In this document: one piece after another, positions 1-10,058 of the stretch
How positions within the stretch are numbered: the stretch's first letter is position 1
Layout of the letters: the number at the start of each line of letters is the position of its first letter
DNA from: Martensiomyces pterosporus
Lineage: Eukaryota > Kickxellomycota > Kickxellomycetes > Kickxellales > Kickxellaceae
Length of the DNA stretch: 43,818 bases
Assembly: GCA_025201845.1 (NCBI GenBank)
Contig: MU603978.1
Coordinates: forward strand, 4,490 to 48,307
Direction: 5' to 3'
The notes under the pieces: generated by a model
Seen by the model: the letters and a program-made list of their open reading frames with translations, nothing else
What the model was told of the DNA's origin: nothing
Databases searched by the model: none
Program-made: the position numbers and the translations under genes

Positions 1-663
1 TGGTCCATCCGGTCCATCCTGGACCACGGCACGCGCACTTGCGACTTCAACTTCCACTACCTGTACTGGGTGTTCACATACATGGGCGTTCAGATCCTTG
101 TCGCCTGGGGCTTTTACTTCCGTATGCGAGGGATTGCCAAGGCATTCAACGAGTTCCGAATGGCAATCTGGACGCTGCTCTTCTTCACCGTCGTGCTGCT
201 CTGCGACATTATCATCAATTGCGTTGGCGGCTCCGTGTATGAATGGGGCCGGGTAACGCTCTGTGTAGTCAACACGATCCTGCTTAACATGCACTTCTGG
301 CTGATCCTGGGTCCTCCGATCTACGGGCACATATTCAAGCGTGAGGAGACACTCAAGAAGTTCCTGGAGGAAATGCACGAGGACGGGCTGATAGCCAGGC
401 AGGCGCGACTGGGCAACGTGCATATGCAGCTGTATTGCGTCCAAAAGGGCGAGGAAAACTACGTCAGCAGCGGCGGCGAGAACGAGCAGACAGAGCAAGC
501 ACCCAGAGGTGGCGGCAGTAGCAGCAGCGATGTGCTTGGCCACAGCAGCGATATGCTTGGCCACAGCAGCTCTCCGGCAAGTCTAGGTAGCTATCCAGTG
601 CCCAGTGTTTATGAAGACTCCATTGTTGCCGCCGCCGAGCGCCGTGAGCGGCAGATCATCTAG
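1..663 (+). CDS. C-terminal part of a 7TM protein, class C GPCR-like (5' partial)
   Basis: The frame is open from base 1, so the gene starts outside the window; 220 residues are visible. Three membrane segments can be seen (fragment residues about 20-40, 56-77 and 85-108), taken as TM5 to TM7. The loop between the first two reads FRMRGIAKAFNE, like the intracellular 'R..P..FNE' loop of class C receptors and of fungal 7TM-RGS proteins. After the last segment come PPIYGHIFKREE and a conserved-looking HEDGL stretch, then about 100 low-complexity residues rich in Ser, Gly and Glu. No RGS domain follows TM7. The gene is presumably a plasma-membrane or endomembrane receptor, but the ligand-binding part is not visible and the receptor assignment is inference from the loop and topology. 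It converges on the DUF1636 gene, 171 bp between stops. Confidence 0.6.
   Translation, partial: WSIRSILDHGTRTCDFNFHYLYWVFTYMGVQILVAWGFYFRMRGIAKAFNEFRMAIWTLLFFTVVLLCDIIINCVGGSVYEWGRVTLCVVNTILLNMHFWLILGPPIYGHIFKREETLKKFLEEMHEDGLIARQARLGNVHMQLYCVQKGEENYVSSGGENEQTEQAPRGGGSSSSDVLGHSSDMLGHSSSPASLGSYPVPSVYEDSIVAAAERRERQII
529..570 (+). repeat. 21-bp tandem duplication in the 7TM protein tail
   Basis: Two adjacent 21-bp units (529-549 and 550-570) differ at one base (GTG versus ATG codon). They encode DVLGHSS and DMLGHSS in the cytoplasmic tail. The repeat keeps the reading frame. Confidence 0.85.
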
Positions 664-834
664 CGCTTGCCACTCTTACAGCTTCCTAGCGTGCAAAATG
701 TAAATATGCTAGAGAGATTTTTCGAAAATACAAATACAGCAAACGCATGTGCATTGTTCTACTAGGAAAAGTGGATGCATGTTTTTTTGTGTGTGATTCT
801 ACTGCGTATGCATGCTTTTCTTTGGGCTGCCTCT

Positions 835-2394
835 TCACTCTGCGATCGAGGTGAATGATGGGAGGGCAGGCGGGATGCGGGATAGGATATTGCGAGAAAG
901 CCTGGGCGGCCTTGTCTTGTTTTTTGTGAAGCCCTCGTCGCTCTCGATGTAGTCCTCGGCGAACTGCAAAATGGCCTGCATGTCCTCCGAGTCATCCTCT
1001 CTCATGGCTCCAAACTGGTAGCCAAACTTTCCAGGGGCAGTGACAGCCACGACGTTCGCCAAATGGCACATGGACAGACAGTTGACAGGGACAATCCGAA
1101 GGCGCGAGCGGACGGCGTTCGGGCACTCCCTTGACGACGACGAAGGGGTGCCATCCTCCGATTGCTCGCCCGAGTGGTGGGTGTGAGGACCAGCGCCATG
1201 GCAGGCCGCCCGGGACTTCATTCTTTCGTGCTGCGAGTGGAGCGCCTGCAGGTTCTCATAGAGCATGCGGCCAGTGGTCTTTCGTCTTCCGTCAGTATAA
1301 ATCCTGGGCGTCATGGGCATCACCAGGTCCTCCATATCGTCCATGACCAGCCCGTTGCGTGGCTTCAGCTTGCACCTTAGCACGCCGTTCTCGTCGCTGC
1401 ATACGGTCTCGCACACCTCGCTCGTATTCCGCCTCTGGCACTTGATGCACACAAAGAGGTAGTGGTCGCCCTCCGCGCCTTGCGCCTGCGGGTTTTCCGT
1501 CTGTGCTGCTGAGGCCGGCTGCACCGGCGGGACGAGGGCCGCAGGATTGGACACGAACCCGTAGCTGTCGTGGTCGGTGGTCTCAATCTCCACATGCCCA
1601 CGCACCCGCCGCTTGTGCTCCGCCATGACCTGCAGCGGCGGCGTGGGCGGCACTGACACAGGCGGGGTGTAGTCGAACAGCTGTGGTTTCCCACCCTTCA
1701 TCGTGGGCTTGATTTTGGGCGCACTCGGGTTAGGCAGCGGGCACAGGCGCTTTTCCGCGTCTGCGGCACCCGCTTTCGACAAAGACGCTTCTCTTGCTAC
1801 TTGTGGCGGTGGGAAGGCCGGGGCTACGGTTGTGAGCGGCAAGAGCACATCGGCCTCTCCTGGCGTTACTGCGTTTTCCTGCACTGCCAGATTGTAATTT
1901 ACACCGACTTTGCGTGGCGGGCTTGGCTGTTTTCCTTCCTCGGGAGTACTTGGCAGCAGGTGCTTTGAGCTGTTCTTGACAGCCAGCCTACTGAGTGCCT
2001 CGCCCAGCTGGGAAACGGCCTCAGGCGTGTTGCAGAGTGCCGACGAGGGCTGTGTGCGCGCATCCGGGTTGAGGTAAACGTGCTCCGGGTGGGGCGATGT
2101 GGCCCGCGAAAAGGCGGTTGAGTCTGATGCAAAGGACCTCGTGTCCCTTGCATTATTATAGTCTTTGCTCCGGCTACCGCCGCCAGCTGCATCAGCAGCA
2201 ATCTTATCTTCCACCTCGCGCTCTATTTGGCGCGCTGCGCCTTCGTCGAGCTGTTTGAGCTGGCTGTAGAGCAGTCTGAGGAGAGAGTACCGCGTCTCGC
2301 GATCTGATATGGCGCAGACCCCAGCCACAAGACCCAGGAGCCCGACCAGCCGAGCCACATGCGCTGTGTTGTCGAGTGGCCAGAAAACGCCCAT
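835..2394 (-). CDS. DUF1636-domain protein with N-terminal hydrophobic anchor
   Basis: A 519-residue protein read as one exon from a true ATG. Residues about 11-29 are hydrophobic (signal anchor or single membrane segment), followed by a charged helix (35-67) and about 240 residues of Pro/Ser/Ala-rich, probably disordered linker. From residue 311 the sequence resembles DUF1636, a predicted metal-binding thioredoxin-fold ferredoxin-like family of bacteria. It has a CxxC at 316-319 preceded by a hydrophobic strand, then VNCLSMC (C439, C443), APGK (453-456), FG, a DxxDxxA helix, a Y..S.EG segment, a RP pair and a terminal RIPP. The two cysteine pairs are about 119 residues apart, because a polar insert with three more cysteines (328, 332, 341) splits the domain. 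The family role is unknown; in bacteria it often lies near cobalamin or cobalt genes. The bacterial family memory is mine and was not searched. Membrane localisation is inference. Confidence 0.75.
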   Translation of the reverse strand: MGVFWPLDNTAHVARLVGLLGLVAGVCAISDRETRYSLLRLLYSQLKQLDEGAARQIEREVEDKIAADAAGGGSRSKDYNNARDTRSFASDSTAFSRATSPHPEHVYLNPDARTQPSSALCNTPEAVSQLGEALSRLAVKNSSKHLLPSTPEEGKQPSPPRKVGVNYNLAVQENAVTPGEADVLLPLTTVAPAFPPPQVAREASLSKAGAADAEKRLCPLPNPSAPKIKPTMKGGKPQLFDYTPPVSVPPTPPLQVMAEHKRRVRGHVEIETTDHDSYGFVSNPAALVPPVQPASAAQTENPQAQGAEGDHYLFVCIKCQRRNTSEVCETVCSDENGVLRCKLKPRNGLVMDDMEDLVMPMTPRIYTDGRRKTTGRMLYENLQALHSQHERMKSRAACHGAGPHTHHSGEQSEDGTPSSSSRECPNAVRSRLRIVPVNCLSMCHLANVVAVTAPGKFGYQFGAMREDDSEDMQAILQFAEDYIESDEGFTKNKTRPPRLSRNILSRIPPALPSFTSIAE

Positions 2395-3190
2395 CTTTTG
2401 GAAGGGAAAAAAAGGGGGGGGGACGAGAGCTGGTGTGCTGCTGAAGCGATAAGAAAATGAGTGTGGATAATAAGGATAAGAGCAAGAAATAGGGGGTGCT
2501 AAGGGGGTGGCGGCGCTTGCCTTTGGCGCAGGTTATAGTACAGTTTCTAGCAGCACCGAGGGAGAAGGAGCACTTGATAACAAACAAAAGAGCAGAAGAA
2601 AAGCGCGGTGCAGAGAAGGAAAAGCCGGGGTGAGAAAAAAGGCTCGGGCGGGCCACGCTGCCGTGCACTCCCTCTGCTATCTGATTGAGCAAGCCCCCCA
2701 CCGCCCCAAACCACCAGGCAGAAGGGGGCCTGGGCCACAAAATGCCTCTCAAGAGGCGCCCTGTTCTATTTCTGCCTGCCCTCCTCTTCTTTCCGTGTCT
2801 CCTTGATGCGGCACGCCCTACCCAGCACGCCTTTTGTTTACATGGAAATTCCATATCAGCACTGCTGCTGCTGCATCTGCACTTACCGGGCGAAAGGAAG
2901 ACGCGATGCTTCTGCCAACCAGCTTTTGCTGCTCATTAGCCCATGACCTTGGGACCCACAGCCAATCAGATGCCAGCAGCAAAAGCAGATCTGCTTTGTA
3001 ATTTACCACTTGGTCGGCTGTGCGGCGATTTCCGGCGGCCCAGCCTCCCTGCAGCCTGTCCGATGGGCCGCTAGTGAAATGTGCAAGCTGTGGTGTATGT
3101 AAGAGGGCAAAGCGTAGAAGGAAAGAGGCAGAGGAGACGTAGAAGAAACTACACATGGCGGAGGGGCCAAAATAAAACGCTCTGGCGAGC
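2395..3190. promoter_or_regulatory. Intergenic: promoter of the DUF1636 gene and 3' region of PFK
   Basis: No believable coding region is present in this 796-bp gap between two minus-strand genes. A poly-G run (2414-2421 area) lies just upstream of the DUF1636 ATG. A CCAAT pentamer sits at 2962-2966. A short GCT/CTG run lies near 2862-2875. Assignment as promoter is by position only. Confidence 0.4.
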
Positions 3191-6100
3191 TTAGAGGATG
3201 GAGCCATCGAGCTTGGACAGACGGCGGTGCTGGCCGTACAGGCGCATCAGGTCCTCCGCAGTCAGATCAATGGCACAGGTCCTGTAGTTGGTGGTGCACC
3301 CGCCATTCTCAATGTCCACGCCCACGCCAGACAGGATGTCGATGAGCTGGCGGGATGCGCCCCACCAGACGGTCTTGGGAACCCTCTTCTCAAAGTCCGT
3401 GTGCTGCACCAGATCCTCAATCGGAGTGAACCTGACCTCCGACCCAATGACGCCGATGACCGCAGCCGAGTCGCGGGCATTGGTGAACACCTGCGGGAAG
3501 TACTTGCGCTTGAGCTTGTCGGCCGGCAGGCGGATGCTGTCCTCGTTGGGCACGTCCATCGACTCCCAGCACTTCTCCTGCAGCCAGTTGATCGTGTCAA
3601 CGGCCATCGTGTTCGCACGGCAGCGGTCCAGCGGCGAGGGAGTGCCGCCCTGCTGGAGGTGGCCCAGGACGGAGGTGCGGGCGCCGTAGAAGCCACCCGA
3701 CTCGGCGTCGTAGATCTTGGCAATCATGTCGGTCGAGTATATCTTGGACGCCCTCTCGTTGCACAGCGTGACGCGGCCCTCCGACTCTCCAAGCTCCTTG
3801 ATGTACCGGCGGCGCAGATGCGTGATGTCGCGCTGCAGGCGGGCGAGATCCACGCCCTCCTCCGGCGTGTAGACGGTGGTTGAGCCACCCGAGAGACCAG
3901 CCATGACGGCCAGGAATCCCGAATTACCGCCCTGCACCTCAATGACGAAGACGCGGCGGCGGCTCGACGACGCCGACTGCTTGATCATATCGGTAGCCAT
4001 GACGATGACGTTCGAGGCGGTGTCGGAGCCCAGGGAGAACTCGGTTCCAGGCACGTTGTTCGACACCGTGGCCGGAATCAGCACCATGGGGATGTTGAAG
4101 GCAGGGTACTGCGAGCGGTTGCGCGAGAGCTCAAGCACAGCCGTGTATGCCTCGAATCCGCCGATAACCATCAGCGCCTGGATGTTGTTCTTCTGCAGCT
4201 GGTACGCAACGGCACCCAGCTGCGGCGTGGGCTGGTCCCTGTTGGTGCCCAGCCTGGACCCGCCGTCAATGGTCCAGCTGTCGACAGAGAGCCAATCGAG
4301 CTCGTGGATCTCGCCACGCATAAGGCCCGGGAACCCGTTGTAAACACCCAGAGGGGTGTGTCCGCGGTTGATGCACAGGCGCACAGCACTCCGCGTAGCA
4401 GTGTTCATGCCGCCAGCAGGAGCGCCGGCGTGGATGATGGCGATGCGCAGGCGCTTGTTCTCCGGAAGCATCATCTTGCTCTCCAGATTGAAGTTGGAGA
4501 TTTCCTTGTACGACTTGAGCTGCTTGCTGAAGGCGTTGGAGCGCAGAGTCATGGCGCGCGCAAAGTCCTTCGCCTCGATGGCCTGGGCAACCTCTCCGGT
4601 GAGCTCGATGGCCTCCTTGAGCGGCTGCGTCGTGATCTTGTTCTCCAGCATGCCGATGACCGGCGAGGGCGTCTCGGGTGTGGCGCGGAGGATCGCCTCG
4701 ACGGCCTCTGCTCCCTGCATGGTTCCAAGGAACCGGTCAAAGTGGACAGGCGCGCCGCCGCGCTGCACATGGCCAAGGATGGTCACTCGGGTGTCGTAAC
4801 CCAGGCGAGTTGACAGAATGTCCTTGATGTAATCAGCCTTGATCGGGTTGAGGTGGCGGTCGATGGCGCCTTCGGCAATAATGACAAGGGAGGTGCGCTT
4901 GCCCGCATCGCGGCTGGCCTTCAGGGTGTTGCACATCGAGGTCTCCCAGTCGTCCTTGGACGGGGGAGCCTCGGGGATGAAGAGGTAGTCGGCACCAGTG
5001 CTGATCGCCGCGTTAAGCGCCAGCCAGCCGCAGTGGCGGCCCATGACCTCGACGACGAACGCGCGCTGGTGGCTCATAGCAGTGCTCAGAATGGCATCGA
5101 CGGACTCGCAGATGCGAGCGAGCGCAGAGCACGCGCCAATGGTCATATCGGTGGATGCCAGGTCGTTGTCGATGGAGCCGACCATGCCGACGATCATCAG
5201 CGTGCGGTACTTGTCGGCAACTTCCTTCGAGATGCGGCCATCCTTCTCCAAGGCAGCAACGTGGCTGGGCCACTCGGCACGCAGCTTATCAGCGCCAGTA
5301 AGCGAGCCGTCGCCGCCGATGACAACAAGGGCATCAATGCCGTTCTTGATCAGATTAAGCACACCCGTGCGGCGGCCCTCAACCTCGCGGAATGCCATGC
5401 AGCGGGCAGTGCCAATGAGGGTGCCGCCGAGGGTGAGGAACCCGCTGACGTCGGACCACTTGGCCTCCTTGATCTTGTCGCCGCCATCAACCAGGCCCTG
5501 GTAGCCCTCGTAGATGAGGTACGGCCTGCAGTTGCGTGCAATGGCCATGCGCACAACGGCGCGCACACAGGGGTTCATGCCCTGGGCGTCACCGCCGGAG
5601 GTAAGGATGCCAATGTTCTTCTTGGGCCCAGTGGTGCTGGGCTCCAGTTTGAAGGGAGGGACAGCCTCGCTGGCAAGGTTGGCGGCCACCTCGGGCGACG
5701 AGGGGATCGAGAAGACGTTGGCGTGGGACACGAAGAACACGTCGTTGCCCAGAGGATCGAGCGTGGCAATGCGGTCGGAGCTGAGCACGGGGTCCGGGTG
5801 GATGGTGAACTTGTAGCCACCCGCCTCGAGCACCTCCTGGATCTTCTATTCACAGGAAACAACGACCAGCAGACATGGCGCTTTCTTCAGCTGGTTAGTG
5901 GGACGGAGATCACTGGTGGCTTGCATTTGCGATGTGTCGGAGAGCACGAGGCGCAACTTTTGGTGACGGCCAGGGGATTGCTCACGGATCGCTGCACGTG
6001 CACAGAGGGTTTGGAGGGGCTTGGGCTTATCACGAGAATCAGCCGGCAGATGTGAGCGATGGGCAAGGTGGGAATGCATGCGTGTGGATCAGCACAAGAA

Positions 6101-6837
6101 AATGATCTGGCTGAAGGCGGGGAACGGTGGTTTAGGGCGAATTGAGGCGCTGGGCGGCGGGTAAGGGTAAGGGGAGCAGCAGAAAAACGCACCCAGGAGC
6201 CATTTGGGGGCTGGCGCGCGCTTAGGCTGAAGCCACTGTTCTGTCAGCAAAAACAAAGGACGCGGGCAGTAGAGGCTGGGCAAGCACTGCTGTGGTTTGC
6301 TGCCTGGTCTGTGCTGGTGTCGCCGCCGTTGCTACTGCCTCTGCCCTACTGCGCCAGCTGTCAGCAGAGGAGGGGGAGTCCACGCACCAACAATGCAAAA
6401 CAGGCACTCATTGTCCAGAATCCTGGAGAGGCCCCCATGCGTCTGTGTTTCGCTTGAAGGACTGTGCCGCACAGGAGATCGCACAGACAGCGGGTTGTGA
6501 GGGGGGGCACGAGAAGCCTTACCTTGATCTCGGGGCTAGCCAGAGCAATTCTGATGGCGCCGCTCGGAGCCTCAGCAGCATCGCCATTGACAGCATGGAT
6601 GATCCTGAGGGTGATACTGTCGTCGGATTTCGAGGCAAACAGGTGGAGCCAAGCCTCGCTCTTGACGCTTGTGGAGTGAGCAGTGTCCTTCTTGGGCTTC
6701 TCGTGGGTGGTGAGACGCACCGTGGAGAGCCCAAGGTTCGAGTAAAAGTCGACTGTCTGCTTGAACAGCTCCTCGGTGGGCGCCACCAGGGCAATGTGAG
6801 AGAAGGCAAGGTCCAATTCAGAGCCAAACGAAGACAT
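3191..6837 (-). CDS. PFK: ATP-dependent 6-phosphofructokinase, fungal type (2 exons)
   Basis: Phosphorylates fructose 6-phosphate to the 1,6-bisphosphate, the committed step of glycolysis, in the cytosol. Exon 1 is 6837-6523 (105 codons) and exon 2 is 5845-3191, joined in phase 0, giving 989 residues, the normal size of fungal PFK subunits. Exon 1 plus the start of exon 2 form the glyoxalase-like N-terminal domain (FSHIALVAPTEELFKQTVDF). The N-half is catalytic: GGDAQGMN, GGTLIGTAR, GGDGS (about 282), SIDND (about 330-333, catalytic Asp 331), VEVMGRHCGW and GHVQRGGAP. The C-half is the duplicated regulatory PFK domain (AGAPAGGMNTATR, ATVSNN, GHLQQGGTP). Antisense frames are open over long stretches because sense codons TTA, CTA and TCA are scarce, fitting high expression. 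Whether it is an alpha- or beta-type subunit cannot be told. Confidence 0.95.
5846..6522 (-). other. Intron of PFK
   Basis: Donor GTAAGG at 6522-6517 and acceptor AATAG ending at 5846. Splicing joins ...SPEIK to KIQEVLEAGG in phase 0 and restores a continuous N-terminal domain. At 677 nt it is the longest intron in the window. Confidence 0.88.
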
Positions 6838-7816
6838 TCTTGGTAGGACGCGCTTTAATAAGAGAGACTGCACACACGAGAGTGGTTCACGAAGCAAGGA
6901 GAGGAATAAGCAAATAAACAAATGGCAAGGTCGCGAAAACAAGCCAGTCCAGGAAAAGCAGAGGGAGAAAGGAAGTGGGGGGATTTGGTGTGGCAGAAAA
7001 AGGGCCAGCGGGAGGGGAGAGTCAAGGGCGCCAGTTAATATGCAAAAGACCGAAGCAGTACCAAGCCAGGCGCTGGAGCAGCAAATCGGCCGAAAAATCC
7101 TATGCGCGCATCTCCCAGCTTCCCCGCATCCTGCTGCCCGGAGCGTCGACGCGTGCAGCTGTCCGATCGTGCTCCGAGGGCGATGCGTTGGGCCGCTCCG
7201 CAACAGAGCTGCTGCTGGCACTCCTTGCTCTACGTAAGAGTCGCTCCTGTGCTACCAGCGCTTGTTGCAAAAAGGGAGTGGTAGCCTCGTTCTCAGAAGC
7301 CAGGATTGCATCTGCGCCAGTGGTGCACACACGCGCTCCTCCACACACCGACTCACCTGCCTGCTGGCGTCACAGTCTGCGCCTATTAGCACGCACCAAG
7401 GAACACAGGCAGGGGCAGGCTCAAGGGAAGTGCCCGTGGCCTGATCAGGCGCCCTTGGTGTCAGCTGAAAAGGACCCACGGCGCAACCACCGCTCAGCTC
7501 CGCTCGTATGGCTTTGCAGCGGCGCCGGTGGGAGGTCGCTTTTGCTAAGAGCGCCCAACCGCAGATGTGGAGCCACTCCTCCGTCCCCAATGTTACACGC
7601 ACAAGGCACGCCGAGCACCTGTTTTCCCTGCTCTGCAAGCGGGACCAGAGGTGCCTTCAAGCGGGCCCTGCCTTTTCCCGTTCCACCGGTGTAGAGCGCT
7701 CAAAGGCACAAACATTTCTGGGTTGCTATGTGAAATAAAATAAAAAGCCCGAGTGTGGCTTAGTCGATGCAAAGAGACATCTAGAAACCGAGTGCAAGTG
7801 CACTCCACAGGCGGCT
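6838..7816. promoter_or_regulatory. Intergenic: PFK promoter and 3' region of the four-TM gene
   Basis: This 979-bp gap lies between two minus-strand genes. Open frames here (for example 6975-7694 on the plus strand) have Arg/Ser/Ala-rich translations with no domain and no conserved feature that I recognise. I see no RNA gene. It probably holds the PFK promoter next to 6837 and the trailer of the upstream gene next to 7816. Confidence 0.4.
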
Positions 7817-9442
7817 TTACCCGATCGTGTTCCGCTTGCTGCTGGCGGCACTGCTCCTGACGCCCCTGCCTTTGCCGCTGCCGCTAGCTCCAATGCCGTG
7901 GTCTTCGCAGCTGAACGAAGCGAGCGACCGCGTGGTCCTCTTGTCGCCCAGCATCGGCCCATGCAGCGACGATGATCGGCTCTGCTTGCTGCGCGCCTGT
8001 GCCTGCTCCTGCTCGTTGTTGGCCCCATTGCTGTTCTTGTTCCGGCCATCAGCCGATTTCTGCCCAGCCTCAATGCCGTCGCTGTCATCGGCTGCTGCCC
8101 CGTCTTCAGCAGATGCATCCAGGTTGAGCAGCGGCTGCTCGGCTATTCCCGATGCAGACGAGCTCAGGCTTCTGCGCAGCATCGACGGCACCCGCTTCTT
8201 GTGCATCTTCTGGTGGAAGTTCTGCCTTTGGGCTTTCTCCTGCGATGCTCGTGCTGAGGGCTGGAACTGGTGCAGCCCGTGGAGCTGGTGGTGGAACATC
8301 GGGTGGTGCAGCAGGCTCTGTGGCTGCAAGTAGAAGCCGCTTTTGCCGTGTGCTTGCACCAGGCTCTGGATGCTGCCCTTTGCTGCTGCCTCTGCTATTG
8401 ACTCCTCATCAATGTTCGACCAGGAAGACCGAGCGTGCGTACTTGCCCCCGTTGCCTTCTTCTGTCCTGCACCTCCCGCAGAGTGGGCATATGGGTTCTG
8501 GAAGACCTGGTGATACTGTGGCTGCAGGAACGGATTCTGTGAGCTCTGGGCGTTGCTATTCTTGGCGCCTGAAGACGACGATGCCAAGCCAGCCGAGCAT
8601 CCGCCAGAAATCGCAGACAGCGGCACGCAGCCAGCATGCTGGTGGACAGCCGGGTAGTAGTACCTCGGCTGCGAGCGCCGCGAGCTGGTGTTGAGGAGCA
8701 CAAGGATCACCGCCAGCACCGTCCAGCATAGCCACGTCAATGCAACCCCGATCATTCCCTTGCGCAGCAGGGCGCATGCCTCCAGCATGCTGGTCTCATG
8801 GTGCGAGCTCCTCACCGCCGCACGGCATCTGCCTGTCAAACTGACAACAGACATTTGCACGGCGATGGGCGACCACACCAAGGCCAGAATGACCGAGATG
8901 ACGAGTCTGATGCACGCCACATTGCGCTGCACTCCAACAACCAGCTCCTCCACAGCCGCCCACCGCCTCCACCACGCTATGCGCTGACGCTCGGTAAAAA
9001 TATTGTACTTGTGCGCACCTTTGCTGCGCTGCTGCCGCTCTGCGGTGGTTGGCGACCGCCAGCCCTTGCCGCATGTGTCCCAGGAGCAGAGCTTGTCGGG
9101 AAAGCCGCTGCAGCCGCCGCAGCTCCCATCGTACATGGCAGGCGTGTTCCAGCCAGCCCGGTGCCGCAGGAGTATGTGGCCGCTGAGGTCCAGAGCCATG
9201 AATAGCGTGGTGAATAGGAGCGAGATGCTCGTCACTGCGATTGTGAGGCGCACAAGAACGGGTGCACTGATTGATGCCTGCGGCATCTGGTTCCAGAAAT
9301 CTTTGTCCTCGCTGCTTTGCTCCATCGCTGCTTGGTCGAGCGCGCCGATGGCCTTGCTGTGTACGACGGCTTGCAAAACGCTGCCGGCGAGTGCAACAGC
9401 GCCGACCGCAAAAAGCACAGCACAGTACCTGCGCACGCTCAT
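7817..9442 (-). CDS. Unrecognised four-transmembrane protein with low-complexity tail
   Basis: A 541-residue single-exon protein from an ATG at 9442. Four hydrophobic segments lie at about 7-27, 60-83, 176-199 and 229-251, so the topology is of the tetraspan or MARVEL type, but no family motif is present. Between TM2 and TM3 there is a cysteine cluster (C108, C111, C119, C124: CxxC, then LCSWDTC), followed by a basic, Trp-rich amphipathic stretch (IAWWRRWAAVEELV, near 155-168). From residue 255 the rest is a long tail rich in Ser, Gln, His and Ala, including a His/Gln patch (HHPMFHHQLHGLHQFQ) and many Arg/Ser runs at the C-terminus. The tail is likely cytosolic and disordered. I do not recognise the function. 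It is preceded by the lipase gene on the same strand, 616 bp away. Confidence 0.65.
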   Translation of the reverse strand: MSVRRYCAVLFAVGAVALAGSVLQAVVHSKAIGALDQAAMEQSSEDKDFWNQMPQASISAPVLVRLTIAVTSISLLFTTLFMALDLSGHILLRHRAGWNTPAMYDGSCGGCSGFPDKLCSWDTCGKGWRSPTTAERQQRSKGAHKYNIFTERQRIAWWRRWAAVEELVVGVQRNVACIRLVISVILALVWSPIAVQMSVVSLTGRCRAAVRSSHHETSMLEACALLRKGMIGVALTWLCWTVLAVILVLLNTSSRRSQPRYYYPAVHQHAGCVPLSAISGGCSAGLASSSSGAKNSNAQSSQNPFLQPQYHQVFQNPYAHSAGGAGQKKATGASTHARSSWSNIDEESIAEAAAKGSIQSLVQAHGKSGFYLQPQSLLHHPMFHHQLHGLHQFQPSARASQEKAQRQNFHQKMHKKRVPSMLRRSLSSSASGIAEQPLLNLDASAEDGAAADDSDGIEAGQKSADGRNKNSNGANNEQEQAQARSKQSRSSSLHGPMLGDKRTTRSLASFSCEDHGIGASGSGKGRGVRSSAASSKRNTIG

Positions 9443-10058
9443 GGTCTATAGAGGTGGTGTGCGTTGCTGGTTGCTTGTGGATAAGAAGTGCCTCAGTAGA
9501 AGATGGGTGCTGTGCAGGGGCCAGGTGTCGGTACTAAAACGAAAGCAGAATACTAGAAGGGGGCAGCAGCGGAACCAAGCCAAAAGAAAAGCGGCAAAAA
9601 GCAAAAAAGCAGGTCCAGGCGATAGCCACCGCTCCGTATAGCTGTGGTGGCAACTACAAGCACACACTCCCCTGCTTAGAGCTCGTTTCGTCATATTCCT
9701 CAGCGTGTCAACACACGACCTGTGGCTGCTGGCCAGCAGCACATCCTATTCAGCAAGAGACGCCTCTCCAAATAAGGAAAGGGGAAATATTGAACAAAAC
9801 AAAACGGACAAGGCGGTGCACAAGTGGGATAATGTTCATACATGCAATCCTGGCTCATTGTCCAAACGCCAGCATTTGATGTTTATGCAAACAGATCCCA
9901 CTCAGCCAAAAGCACTATCCTGCCAGTGTGAGCATGGAGCAGACAGGAAACCACGTCGTTTTGGAAGTAGAGCCGGAGGGGAGATCGGTGCTGCATGTAT
10001 GAACAAGAACCATGTACGGCAGCCAAGAAGGGCAGGGGCAGATGCGTGCCTCCCTCGT
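9443..10058. promoter_or_regulatory. Intergenic: promoter of the four-TM gene and lipase 3' region
   Basis: This 616-bp gap between two minus-strand genes contains no recognisable coding or RNA gene. The purine-rich stretch at about 9538-9612 on the plus strand is a pyrimidine-rich tract on the gene's own strand, about 100 bp upstream of its ATG, as is common in fungal promoters and leaders. Confidence 0.4.

Noticed and set aside
4853..6055. 400-codon plus-strand open frame opposite PFK
   Set aside because: Same codon-bias artefact; it also runs through the PFK splice acceptor and intron.
6975..7694. 239-codon plus-strand frame between PFK and the four-TM gene
   Set aside because: Composition is Arg/Ser/Cys-rich without domain; it lies in the expected promoter and trailer region.
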